DNA of 64,000 bases, from assembly GCA_902576335.1 (NCBI GenBank), contig CACGVC010000002.1, positions 1 through 64,000 of the forward strand. Reading direction: 5' to 3'. The notes below the pieces were generated by a model. That model saw only the letters and a list, made by a program, of their open reading frames with translations. It did not search any database and was not told the origin of the DNA. This document shows positions 27,602 to 35,773 of the stretch, in pieces; within the stretch, counting starts at the first letter, position 1; the number at the start of each line of letters is the position of its first letter. Made by a program: the position numbers and the translations under genes. Source of the stretch: an uncultured Pelagibacteraceae bacterium (lineage in GTDB: Bacteria; Pseudomonadota; Alphaproteobacteria; Pelagibacterales; Pelagibacteraceae).

Positions 27602-28588
27602 TTATGCCGATTTTTCTAGTAAAAAGTTTGTTGTTAAGTTTATTGAATTGACCGAATTTTTCTTTATTTGATACTCAATGTCATTTATTTCTATAATCAA
27701 ATTTTTTAATTCATTGACTGACCACATATTTATTTGATCTTTTATAATACTTTTGTCTTTCCAAAAAATTGGTGGTTTTGCACTATCTATTGTTGCATTA
27801 ATATTTTTATTTAAGTGAAATTGGGTTACAAGATTTAGAAGATCTTTTGTTTTCTTGAGTAAAGTTCGAATAATAACAATACAATCTTCATTTGTAAAAA
27901 TATTATCGTTAAGGATATTAAATAATTTTTTTTGATTTTTAACTAAACAACTATTAATTAATTCATTTGCGCTATGATTTTCTGAAAGATTAATGATTTT
28001 AAAAACTTCTTCATTAGTTATTTTTTTTTTGTCTTTTAAATAAAGTTCAATTTTTTCTATTTCATTTAATAGATTTTTTCTGTCACTAGCACATTTATTC
28101 ACTAAAACGCTAATACATTCATTAGATAACAATATCTTTCTTTCTTTTAATGTTTGCCGAGCAAGCCTTATAAGAGTTTCAAAATTATCAGGATAAAATG
28201 CAATAGATATCAATTTATTTTTTGATTTTTCAAAAAAGTTTCTGAGTTTAGATTTTTTATCTAAAGTCTCTGAATTTAATATAAATATTATATCTTCTAT
28301 ATTCTTATTAATTAATTCTTCAATAATATTAATTATTTTATCTGTACTCCTATTTATTATGATAATTTTATCATCATCGAATAATGATTTATTGAGATTG
28401 TTCGCGAAAAATTCTTCAGTGTTATCAATTATTTGTTTCTCATCGTACTTTTTAACTTTTACCTTAAATTTATTTATGATTTTATTAATTTCTTCGTCTT
28501 TGTATCCCTCATTTTTACCATGAAATAACAAGAAATTTGTATTGTCGAAGTTTAATTTATTTAATTCAAAATATTTTAAGATCATCAC
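27602..28588 (-). CDS. holA: DNA polymerase III delta subunit
   Basis: Wrench subunit of the clamp loader that opens the beta clamp. The family is weakly conserved; the call rests on the N-terminal LLFHGKNEGYKDEEI (a degenerate P-loop-like start), the middle LIRLARQTLKERKI, LSNECISVLVNKCASDRKNLLNEIEK, and the C-terminal collar helices. 328 residues. It follows lptE with a four-base overlap; leuS-lptE-holA is a conserved order in Proteobacteria. Confidence 0.9.
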   Translation of the reverse strand: MMILKYFELNKLNFDNTNFLLFHGKNEGYKDEEINKIINKFKVKVKKYDEKQIIDNTEEFFANNLNKSLFDDDKIIIINRSTDKIINIIEELINKNIEDIIFILNSETLDKKSKLRNFFEKSKNKLISIAFYPDNFETLIRLARQTLKERKILLSNECISVLVNKCASDRKNLLNEIEKIELYLKDKKKITNEEVFKIINLSENHSANELINSCLVKNQKKLFNILNDNIFTNEDCIVIIRTLLKKTKDLLNLVTQFHLNKNINATIDSAKPPIFWKDKSIIKDQINMWSVNELKNLIIEINDIEYQIKKNSVNSINLTTNFLLEKSA

Positions 28589-29040
28589 ATTTGTGAAATT
28601 TGGCTTATCAATCTATTTATTATTAGATTAGTAGTGTTTTCTTTTTTAATCTTTTCTAGATTACTTCCTTCAAATTTGTTATTAAAATTCTTAATTAGAA
28701 AATCCTCTTTAAATTTAAAAGTATTTAATTTTTCTTCTTTTTTAATTTCAAAAGCTATTTCAATAATTACTAAATAATTTGTTGTTTTTCCTGAGAGATT
28801 CTTTGATTGAGAGATTTTATTATACGATGATGTTGAAAAAATAGAAATTTTTTTTTCATTTCTTGTTGTTTGATATTTTTTTAATTTTTTATCTATTAAA
28901 TTATTAATTTCTGGATCTCCAACGAATTCAATCTTTTCAATAAAAAAATTATAATTACCTTGGTTAGAATAAATTGGTGAGTAATCACAACTCAATACTA
29001 AAAATGGAATAAATATAAAGATATAAATATATTTTCTCAT
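28585..29040 (-). CDS. lptE: LPS-assembly lipoprotein LptE
   Basis: Lipoprotein plug of the LptD barrel that inserts LPS into the outer membrane. It has a lipoprotein signal with lipobox VLSC (Cys18) followed by DYSPIYS, which matches the C-G/D-F-x-P-x-Y start of LptE proteins. The rest is a short, sequence-diverse domain with DPEINNLIDKKLKKY. The assignment leans on the lipobox, that start motif and position between leuS and holA. 151 residues. Confidence 0.82.
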   Translation of the reverse strand: MRKYIYIFIFIPFLVLSCDYSPIYSNQGNYNFFIEKIEFVGDPEINNLIDKKLKKYQTTRNEKKISIFSTSSYNKISQSKNLSGKTTNYLVIIEIAFEIKKEEKLNTFKFKEDFLIKNFNNKFEGSNLEKIKKENTTNLIINRLISQISQM

Positions 29041-29045
29041 TTATA

Positions 29046-31583
29046 TTATATTATGATATTTATTAATTTATTTGGAATAAATATTTTTTTCTTAAACTCT
29101 TGATTTTTTATGTATTTGTTTATTTCAACGTTTTTCTTAATTAAATATATTAAATCTTCCTCAGAAATACCTCTATCTGCTTTGATTAGACCTCTTTTTT
29201 TACCATTGATCTGAACAACAAAATTAATGTTATCTTCTATTAAAAGTTGCTTATCAACTTTTGGCCATTCAAGCCCGGATGTGTCTTTTAGTAATTCTAT
29301 ACATTCATTAGAAAAATGTGGGATAACTGGCAACATACAAATTAATATTTTTTTATAATTATCAATTATTGTTTTAGGTGAATATTTTTTTTTTATCAAT
29401 TTTGATATAGATGAATGAACTTCATGGATATTGGCAACAATTTTATTATAAGTAAAATTAGATAAATTATTAGTCACATTATTAATAAATGAATTTGTTT
29501 TTTTTTTAAATTCATCATCATCATCTTTTGAGTGATTTTTTTTAATTTCATCTAAAACTAACGTATTCAAAATCCATAATTTTTGAATAAATTTATAAGA
29601 TGAGGCCATCCCTTGTTCCGACCATTGTACATCTTTTTCTGGTGGACTATCAGATAGAATAAATAATCTAACAGAATCTGCACCGTAGGTATTAATGATA
29701 TCCTCAGGATCAATAACATTTTTTTTAGATTTTGACATTGACTCTGAAGGACCAACTTTAACGACTGCATTAGGATTACCTTTTTTTATAATTTTATTAT
29801 TAACTTTTTCTATTTCTTCAGGGCTAAGCCAGTTATTATCTTGGTCTTTGTATGTTTCGTGACATACCATTCCTTGTGTAAATAAACTTTGAAAAGGTTC
29901 TGTTATTTTAAAATTTTGATTCTCGAAGTTGATAGCTCTCATAAAAAACCTTGAATATAATAAATGTAAAATTGCATGCTCAACTCCGCCAATATATTGA
30001 TCAACAGGCATCCAGTAATCCACATCTTCCTTATTAAAGCCGTAATTTTTTTCTTTAGGAGAACAAAATCTTAAGTAATACCATGATGAGCATACAAATG
30101 TATCCAAAGTATCCGTTTCCCTTGTAAATTTTTTTCCATCAATAATAACTTCCTTCCAGCTTTTTTGACTATCAAGGGGGTTACCTTTTACTTTTAAATT
30201 GATATTTTCTGGTAATTCTACAGGTAATTTATCTTTTGGCACTGGTATCGCTTTACCTTTTTCGTCATAAATAATTGGAATAGGACACCCCCAGTATCTT
30301 TGGCGGGATACACCCCAGTCTTTTAACCTAAAATTAATTTTTTTTTTACCTATTTTTTTTTCCTCTAAAATTTTTATTGTTTCAGCTACAGAATTTTTTG
30401 GTGCATCAAGACCATCTAAAAAACTTGAATTTATTATTTTTCCAGGTCCAGAATATGCTTCCTTAGATACCTTGAAATTATCATTTTCTTCATATGGTTT
30501 AACTACTGTATTGATTTCGAGTTTATACTTTTTTGCAAAATCGAAATCTCTTTGATCATGCGCTGGACATCCAAATACTGCACCAAAACCATAATCCATA
30601 AGAACAAAATTTGCAAAATAGACAGGAACTTTTTGATTTGGGTTTAGTGGATTTTTAGCTAAAAGACTTGTCTTAAAGCCGATTTTATCTCCTACCGCAA
30701 TAGCTTCTTCAGTTGTTCCAGTTTTTGAACATTCTTCTTTAAATTTCAGAAATTTCTTATCTTTGTTGTAAAATTTTGAGATTTCATGATCAACTGACAA
30801 CGCTAAGAAAGAAAAACCAAACAAAGTGTCTGGTCTAGTTGTAAAGCATTTTATATTTTTAACAGGTAAATTACCTTCGATTTTAAAGTCAATTTCACAT
30901 CCAAAAGATTTTCCAATCCAATTGCTTTGCATCGTTTTTACTTTGTTGGGCCATGCGTCTAATTCTTCTAAACCATCCAACAAATTTTGCGAAAATTTTG
31001 ATATATTAAAAAACCATTGACTTAATTTTTTTCTCTCAACTATTGCACCAGACCTCCATCCTTTTCCATCAATAACTTGTTCGTTTGCCAAAACAGTCTC
31101 GTCAACAGGATCCCAATTAACATAATTTTCTTTTCTATAAACAAGTCCCTTCTCTAATAGCTCCAAAAAAAAAATTTGTTGGTGCTTATAATAATCTTTA
31201 TTACAGGTCGATATTTCTCTATCCCAGTCTAAAGAAAAACCCAACTTTTTAAGCTGGTTTTTCATTGTTTCTATATTCCTATTAGTCCACTCTTTAGGGT
31301 CTAAATTGTTTTCACGCGCTGCATTTTCTGCAGGCATCCCAAAAGAATCCCAGCCCATTGGGTGGAGTACGTTAAACCCGTTTAAGGTTTTATATCTAGC
31401 TAGCACATCTCCAATAGTATAATTTCGGACATGACCCATATGTATTTTGCCAGATGGATATGGAAACATCTCCAAGCAATAGAATTTTTTTTTATTTTTT
31501 TTAATCTGAGACTTATAAAGATTATTTTTTTCCCAATAATACTGCCATTTTTTTTCGATTTCTTTGAAATTATATCTGTCCAC
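29046..31583 (-). CDS. leuS: Leucyl-tRNA synthetase
   Basis: Class I synthetase of 845 residues. HIGH motif in [15 protein letters not shown] (HMGH at 48-51), the KMSKS loop as SMSKS (615-619), the zinc-domain region truncated as usual, the CP1 editing domain with TTRPDTLFG, and the anticodon domain at the end. The editing pocket threonine-rich motif is present, so proofreading should be intact. Five bases before lptE and 17 after the DUF3576-type gene. Confidence 0.98.
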   Translation of the reverse strand: MDRYNFKEIEKKWQYYWEKNNLYKSQIKKNKKKFYCLEMFPYPSGKIHMGHVRNYTIGDVLARYKTLNGFNVLHPMGWDSFGMPAENAARENNLDPKEWTNRNIETMKNQLKKLGFSLDWDREISTCNKDYYKHQQIFFLELLEKGLVYRKENYVNWDPVDETVLANEQVIDGKGWRSGAIVERKKLSQWFFNISKFSQNLLDGLEELDAWPNKVKTMQSNWIGKSFGCEIDFKIEGNLPVKNIKCFTTRPDTLFGFSFLALSVDHEISKFYNKDKKFLKFKEECSKTGTTEEAIAVGDKIGFKTSLLAKNPLNPNQKVPVYFANFVLMDYGFGAVFGCPAHDQRDFDFAKKYKLEINTVVKPYEENDNFKVSKEAYSGPGKIINSSFLDGLDAPKNSVAETIKILEEKKIGKKKINFRLKDWGVSRQRYWGCPIPIIYDEKGKAIPVPKDKLPVELPENINLKVKGNPLDSQKSWKEVIIDGKKFTRETDTLDTFVCSSWYYLRFCSPKEKNYGFNKEDVDYWMPVDQYIGGVEHAILHLLYSRFFMRAINFENQNFKITEPFQSLFTQGMVCHETYKDQDNNWLSPEEIEKVNNKIIKKGNPNAVVKVGPSESMSKSKKNVIDPEDIINTYGADSVRLFILSDSPPEKDVQWSEQGMASSYKFIQKLWILNTLVLDEIKKNHSKDDDDEFKKKTNSFINNVTNNLSNFTYNKIVANIHEVHSSISKLIKKKYSPKTIIDNYKKILICMLPVIPHFSNECIELLKDTSGLEWPKVDKQLLIEDNINFVVQINGKKRGLIKADRGISEEDLIYLIKKNVEINKYIKNQEFKKKIFIPNKLINIII

Positions 31584-31600
31584 TTAAATCAGGTCTAAGA

Positions 31601-32185
31601 TTAATCTTTACCCATTTTAACACCTGGATAAAAGGATTTATTTTTAGCTTTAGTTTGTTTTTGATATATCGTTGCTTTTTTTAAAATTTCTCTTCGTAAC
31701 TCTGACTCTATGTTTTCGTTATTTTTTTGAACAACACATTTATATTCTCTATCACATTTTTTATAGAAGACATTTATATCAATAGCATCAGATCTTATTT
31801 CATTACTTAAAAATCTAATTGTTATTTTAATAGTTTCATTTGGATTTGTATTATTTGAGTACCAATCTGTAATAATTATTCCACCACTGTAGTTTGCGGA
31901 AGTTAAAGGCATAAATTCTATTATATCTAATGATGCTTTCCATAGTTCATTAGAGCTAGCAAATTCAAAATTTCCGCCTCTACCTGCCCCTTTTTTAACG
32001 ACGTCATTAAGCCTAAAACCTTTTCCTTCCTCTAAATTTTTCTTAACTCTTTCACGAGGATCGGGGCTAACTTTTCTTGCATCAGCTCCCCTAAAAAAAT
32101 TATTACCACAAGCATTCAAAAATACTAAAATGATCAAAAAAATGGACAGTTTGTTAATTTTCTCTAAAAACATGTAATTTTTCAT
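31601..32185 (-). CDS. DUF3576-type lipoprotein
   Basis: An alphaproteobacterial lipoprotein of unknown function. After a hydrophobic signal it has the lipobox FLNACGNN (modified Cys about residue 26), then RGADARKVSPDPRERVKKN and a globular domain with LWKASLDIIEFMPLTSANYSGG and IITDWYSN. The latter two segments are typical of DUF3576. The start could also be the second methionine at 32173. It precedes leuS in the same orientation, a common arrangement. Confidence 0.85.
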   Translation of the reverse strand: MKNYMFLEKINKLSIFLIILVFLNACGNNFFRGADARKVSPDPRERVKKNLEEGKGFRLNDVVKKGAGRGGNFEFASSNELWKASLDIIEFMPLTSANYSGGIIITDWYSNNTNPNETIKITIRFLSNEIRSDAIDINVFYKKCDREYKCVVQKNNENIESELRREILKKATIYQKQTKAKNKSFYPGVKMGKD

Positions 32186-32381
32186 AAATAAGCACTAAAT
32201 AGGCAATAAATTTTAACATACTCAAATAACACAAAAAACATATTAAAATAAACGAAATTTGTGTTGTAAAATTATCACAGGTAACAATTTTGTAAGAGAA
32301 AAAGTGGTAAATTTAGCAAAATAAACCTCATTTTGATAAAAGTTTCCTGTTTAATATTAAACAATTAAAGGAGTAATTAAT
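32186..32381 (+). promoter_or_regulatory. Porin upstream region with perfect palindrome and strong RBS
   Basis: A 196-bp spacer between the divergent DUF3576-type and porin genes. It holds no ORF of note. AAAGGAG (32367-32373) sits eight bases before the porin ATG, an unusually good Shine-Dalgarno for this genome. Immediately upstream is the perfect 14-base palindrome GTTTAATATTAAAC (32349-32362), which may be an operator or a small mRNA hairpin. I could not place a convincing -35/-10 pair. Confidence 0.5.
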
Positions 32382-33374
32382 ATGAACAAATTAACAAAAA
32401 TTGGTGTATCAGCATTAGCTGGTTCACTAGCGATGACAGCTGTACATGCAGCTGAAGGAAGCGTTTCAGTTTCAACTGGATTTGCTTTCGCATCTACAAC
32501 AGATGAAAACGCACCAACTGGTCCTTATCAGTTTGATAGTGTAGTTTTCTCTGCATCAGGTGAGACAGATGGCGGTATTACAGTTTCAGCTAAAATGGAA
32601 CTTGATAACGATAACCCTGGAACTTCAACATCATCTAACGGTATGGATGACAGAAGTGTTTCATTTGGAACAGATGCAATGGGAACAGTAACATTCCACG
32701 GACATGGCGGTTCATCTGTTATGGGTCAATGGGATGATATGACTCCAAACGCTTACGAAGAAGTTTGGGACACAACTGCGAGTGCAGATGTTAGAATCGA
32801 TGGTAGATCAGGTAACAACTTGTTAACTTATGATTCACCTTCATTCAACGGTGTGATGTTTAAAGCAGCATACCAACATGATCACTCAACAGCTACTGGT
32901 CAGTCTCAGGACTTAACTCATTATGCAGACTTCGGTATTATGGTTTCACCAGAAATGGTTGAAGGTTTAACTATCGGTTATGGTTTTGGTGAGTTAGAGC
33001 CTAACACTACACAGACAATTGATAACGAAACATTATTCGTTAAATATTCTGTTGGTGGTTTCACTCTAGGTTATCAACAAAGTGAAACAGATGGTACTGT
33101 TGCGGCACAAACTGACGAGTCTGAAGGTTGGGGTATTTCTTACGCTGTAAACGAAAATATGACTATTGCTTACGGTGAAAGAGATTATGATGATAACACA
33201 TCTGACTCAACAGCTGGTTCATTAGAGCAACAAGATTCAGGTGTTTCAGCTTCATACACAATGGGTGGTATGACTATTGCTGGTCACATGAACAGTAACG
33301 ACAACGTAGGTGGTAGTTCAGCTACTACAGCGGATAAAGAGTCGTACGAGTTCGCTCTTACATTTGCATTCTAA
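32382..33374 (+). CDS. Outer-membrane porin
   Basis: A trimeric beta-barrel porin of the Gram-negative general porin type, probably among the most abundant proteins of the cell. Signal peptide MNKLTKIGVSALAGSLAMTA with cleavage near VHA-AEG; amphipathic strands alternate throughout, with glycine/aspartate loops, and the protein ends ...YEFALTFAF with the terminal phenylalanine recognised by BamA. 330 residues. The codon and amino-acid composition is clearly different from neighbours (fewer Lys, Ile and Asn; more Gly, Ala and Thr), as expected for a highly expressed secreted protein. It has its own terminator. Confidence 0.93.
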   Translation: MNKLTKIGVSALAGSLAMTAVHAAEGSVSVSTGFAFASTTDENAPTGPYQFDSVVFSASGETDGGITVSAKMELDNDNPGTSTSSNGMDDRSVSFGTDAMGTVTFHGHGGSSVMGQWDDMTPNAYEEVWDTTASADVRIDGRSGNNLLTYDSPSFNGVMFKAAYQHDHSTATGQSQDLTHYADFGIMVSPEMVEGLTIGYGFGELEPNTTQTIDNETLFVKYSVGGFTLGYQQSETDGTVAAQTDESEGWGISYAVNENMTIAYGERDYDDNTSDSTAGSLEQQDSGVSASYTMGGMTIAGHMNSNDNVGGSSATTADKESYEFALTFAF

Positions 33375-33393
33375 TATAATTAGAATCTAAAAA

Positions 33394-33951
33394 TTAAAAG
33401 GCCCCTTTTTTTAAGGGGCCTTTTTTTTTGAAATATGAAATTCCCGCATAACCATATATATCCAATAAACCAAGTTTTTTTAAATTATTTTCATTGATGC
33501 CACCTAACGCTACTAGTTTTCTTTTGGCAAAATTTTCAAATAATTTAAATTTATAAATCCCTAGATAATTTTTATTTTTTTTGAATAAAGAAGATAAAAA
33601 GAAAAATTTTACTGCTTGAAATTTCTTGATATTTAATTCTTTAAGAGAATGTGCAGACCCTAAAATAATAAACTTTTTTTTAAACTTATAAGCTAAATGA
33701 CTGAAACTTTTATTAAATGATGGCAAATAAACACCATCTAATCCTAATTTAATCGCCAGTTTAACATTATTTGACAAAAAAAAATGGCATCCTTTTTTCT
33801 TACAAAAATCACGTAAAATCTTTATTTTTCCAATGTCCAAATTGTTATTATAATTTCTAAAAATTATATTGGTTTTTTTGCTTTGATATTTTATTAGGTT
33901 TGTATCGTATTCGCTTATAAAGTAGTATTTTTCATAATTTATCTTATGCAT
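33394..33951 (-). CDS. ThiE/TenI-like barrel protein, catalytically doubtful
   Basis: A TIM-barrel protein of the thiamine phosphate synthase superfamily. Recognisable parts are FFLSNNVKLAIKLGLDGVYL (compare the N-D-x-x-x-L-A-x-x-x-G-A-D-G-V-H-L segment of ThiE), IILGSAHSLKEL, and the C-terminal LVALGGINENNLKKLG. The Q-x-R-x-K substrate strand is replaced by IIFRNYN and the usual HLGQ by YLPS, so it is more likely TenI-like or diverged than a true ThiE. 185 residues. Its start codon abuts that of yggS. Confidence 0.65.
   Translation of the reverse strand: MHKINYEKYYFISEYDTNLIKYQSKKTNIIFRNYNNNLDIGKIKILRDFCKKKGCHFFLSNNVKLAIKLGLDGVYLPSFNKSFSHLAYKFKKKFIILGSAHSLKELNIKKFQAVKFFFLSSLFKKNKNYLGIYKFKLFENFAKRKLVALGGINENNLKKLGLLDIYGYAGISYFKKKGPLKKGAF
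33396..33429. terminator. Strong intrinsic terminator of the porin gene
   Basis: Arms AAAAGGCCCCTT (33396-33407) and AAGGGGCCTTTT (33413-33424) form a 12-bp stem with a five-base T loop, followed by T residues to 33429. It starts 22 bases after the porin stop. On the minus strand the same hairpin is followed by a weaker T run, so it may also stop transcription of the facing gene, whose last 11 codons and stop lie within it. Confidence 0.95.
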
Positions 33952-34605
33952 GTGTCAGTACAAAAATTAATACATATCGAGGAACTTGTAAAATCGAAAG
34001 AGGCAGATTTAAACAATCCAAACCCATCTAAAATTATCGCTGTATCTAAAACATTTTCACTAGACAAGATTATGCCATTAATAAATCATGGCCATAGTCA
34101 TTTTGGTGAAAATAAGGTTCAAGAGGCATTAGATAAATGGACAATAATAAAAGAGGAAAAGCCAGATTTAAAACTACATTTAGTAGGTAAGCTTCAGACT
34201 AATAAAGTAAAGTTTGCCATAAAACTTTTCGATTTTATTCATTCAGTCGACAGTAAAAAACTTGCGAAAAAAATCTCTGAAGAACAGTCAAAACAAAATA
34301 AAAAAGTAAAAATATTTTTACAAGTCAATATAGGAAATGAGGAACAAAAATCTGGAATATTAAAAAATGATTTAGACGATCTTTATCATTACTGTAATGA
34401 TCTAAAATTAGATATTATAGGTTTGATGTGTATTCCACCAAATAATTCTGACCCAAACCCTTTTTTTCAGGAGTTAAATGATATGAATAAAAATTTAAGT
34501 TTAAACGAATTAAGCATGGGAATGTCTTCAGATTATATTAAGGCAGTTGAGAATAATTCAACGTATTTAAGAATAGGGTCAGCAATTTTCGGTGAGAGAA
34601 CTTAG
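33946..34605 (+). CDS. yggS: YggS-family pyridoxal-phosphate homeostasis protein
   Basis: PLP-binding barrel protein (COG0325) that buffers pyridoxal phosphate. KIIAVSKTFSLDKIM contains the PLP lysine, followed by HFGENKVQEALDKW, LHLVGKLQTNKVKF, FLQVNIGNEEQKSG, GLMCIPP and the phosphate site ELSMGMSSDYIKAVE with LRIGSAIFGERT at the end. 219 residues. The start codon lies head-to-head with the TenI-like gene on ATGCAT. Confidence 0.95.
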   Translation: MHVSVQKLIHIEELVKSKEADLNNPNPSKIIAVSKTFSLDKIMPLINHGHSHFGENKVQEALDKWTIIKEEKPDLKLHLVGKLQTNKVKFAIKLFDFIHSVDSKKLAKKISEEQSKQNKKVKIFLQVNIGNEEQKSGILKNDLDDLYHYCNDLKLDIIGLMCIPPNNSDPNPFFQELNDMNKNLSLNELSMGMSSDYIKAVENNSTYLRIGSAIFGERT

Positions 34606-35096
34606 CAGATTTTAATTTTTGTTTTTTTATTAATTAGCCTTAACATAATTAAAAAATCTTTCTTACTTAACGCAATACATCCCGCTGTTGGCTTATAACT
34701 TTTAGTTAAATGTAAAAAGATACAACTACCTTTTCCAGGAATTCTCTTTTTCCAATTATATTTTATAGGAATTAGTAAATCATATTTAAAATCTTTTCTA
34801 CGAAGTTTTTCATGGCTATTTTTTTTTTTGGTGTTTATAAGCTTATTATAATTTATTTTATCTTTTACATTATTGCACCAAACCATATTCTCAGTAATTT
34901 TTAGACACTTTAATTTTGTAAAAGGTTTGTTTATTCTATCATCTCTATAATATAATTTACCTAGACCAAAAATACCTTTAGGAGTTTTTTTATCTCCTTC
35001 AATTTTTTTTCCACTAATCCCTTTTTTCCCAACACAACATTTAAATTTAAAGCCATCAATTTTAAGAGAATGTTTGTTTTTTAAAATAATTGTCAT
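34602..35096 (-). CDS. L,D-transpeptidase-like (YkuD/COG3786) protein
   Basis: A YkuD-type catalytic domain: GDKKTPKGIFGLG, then IFLHLTKSYKPTAGCIALSK, with the histidine and the nucleophilic cysteine of the H...[S/A]GC pattern. This variant (PTAGCIALS) is typical of the COG3786 branch. No signal peptide is visible at the start (MTIILKNKHSLKIDG), so its access to peptidoglycan is unclear. 164 residues. Its last four bases overlap the yggS stop. Confidence 0.85.
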   Translation of the reverse strand: MTIILKNKHSLKIDGFKFKCCVGKKGISGKKIEGDKKTPKGIFGLGKLYYRDDRINKPFTKLKCLKITENMVWCNNVKDKINYNKLINTKKKNSHEKLRRKDFKYDLLIPIKYNWKKRIPGKGSCIFLHLTKSYKPTAGCIALSKKDFLIMLRLINKKTKIKIC

Positions 35097-35109
35097 ATTG
35101 TATTTATAT

Positions 35110-35679
35110 ATGAATAATCAGACTTTGTTTATTTACGAATTACCACCGCTATTTGATATATTCACAGAAAATGCGGGGAATTTAAATTTTAAATTAATAA
35201 ATTTAAAAAAAAAAGAGATACCTAAAATTGATTTTAAAAATCATGAAAATTTTCTAATTTTATCTCGCAAAGATCATAGTTTGCCAAATTTAATTTTAGT
35301 TAATAATTTTCCTATTAAATTTTCAAAACTTTTAGAGAGAATAAATATTGAATTTTTGAAAAAAAATTTTAATGAACAATCAAATATAATTATAGGTAAA
35401 TATACATTTAATATAAATTCAAGAGAAATGATTTTACAGAATCAAAAATTAAAATTAACTGAAAAAGAGATAGATATGATTATTTATTTATCAAAAAGTA
35501 AAAAACCAATAAAAATTAAAGAGCTGCAGGAAAAAGTTTGGGGATATCAATCAAAGTTAGAAACTCATACTGTTGAAACACATATTCATAGGCTTAGAAA
35601 AAAGATTAAAGAAAAGTTTTTTGATGAAGACTTAATCGTTAGTAAAAAAAATGGTTATGAGATTTCCGAAAAAAAATAA
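35110..35679 (+). CDS. OmpR/PhoB-type winged-helix regulator with degenerate receiver
   Basis: The C-terminal 95 residues are an OmpR/PhoB winged-helix domain: LTEKEIDMIIYLSKSKKPIK, KELQEKVWGYQS, THTVETHIHRLRKKI (recognition helix) and SKKNGYEI (wing). The N-terminal 90 residues are shorter than a receiver domain and show no acidic pocket or phospho-acceptor aspartate, so control by a histidine kinase seems unlikely. The start at MNNQTLFIY (35110) is better than one 12 codons upstream that would overlap the divergent transpeptidase gene. 189 residues. Confidence 0.85.
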   Translation: MNNQTLFIYELPPLFDIFTENAGNLNFKLINLKKKEIPKIDFKNHENFLILSRKDHSLPNLILVNNFPIKFSKLLERINIEFLKKNFNEQSNIIIGKYTFNINSREMILQNQKLKLTEKEIDMIIYLSKSKKPIKIKELQEKVWGYQSKLETHTVETHIHRLRKKIKEKFFDEDLIVSKKNGYEISEKK

Positions 35680-35773
35680 ATTTGCCAAAGAACTTTTTAC
35701 TAAAAAATTTAAACTAAGGGTAGTTAAGCCGAAAAAGGGAAAAGGAAGTTTTAAAAGAATTAAAAAAGTTTAA
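35657..35773 (+). CDS. arfA: ArfA-like alternative ribosome-rescue factor (38 aa)
   Basis: A 38-residue basic protein starting MRFPKKNKFAKELFTKKF and ending LRVVKPKKGKGSFKRIKKV. The second part matches the core of E. coli ArfA (LFRQRVEKNKKGKGSYMRK), the segment that occupies the empty mRNA channel of a stalled ribosome and recruits RF2. It begins inside the last 23 bases of the upstream regulator gene in another frame, and its stop overlaps the stop of the convergent kinase gene. No stem-loop of the kind that truncates E. coli arfA mRNA is seen. Confidence 0.75.
   Translation: MRFPKKNKFAKELFTKKFKLRVVKPKKGKGSFKRIKKV

Noticed and set aside
31300-31330. TTCACGCG near 31310 as a second parS
   Set aside because: Not palindromic and lacks the CACGTG centre; it is ordinary leuS coding sequence.
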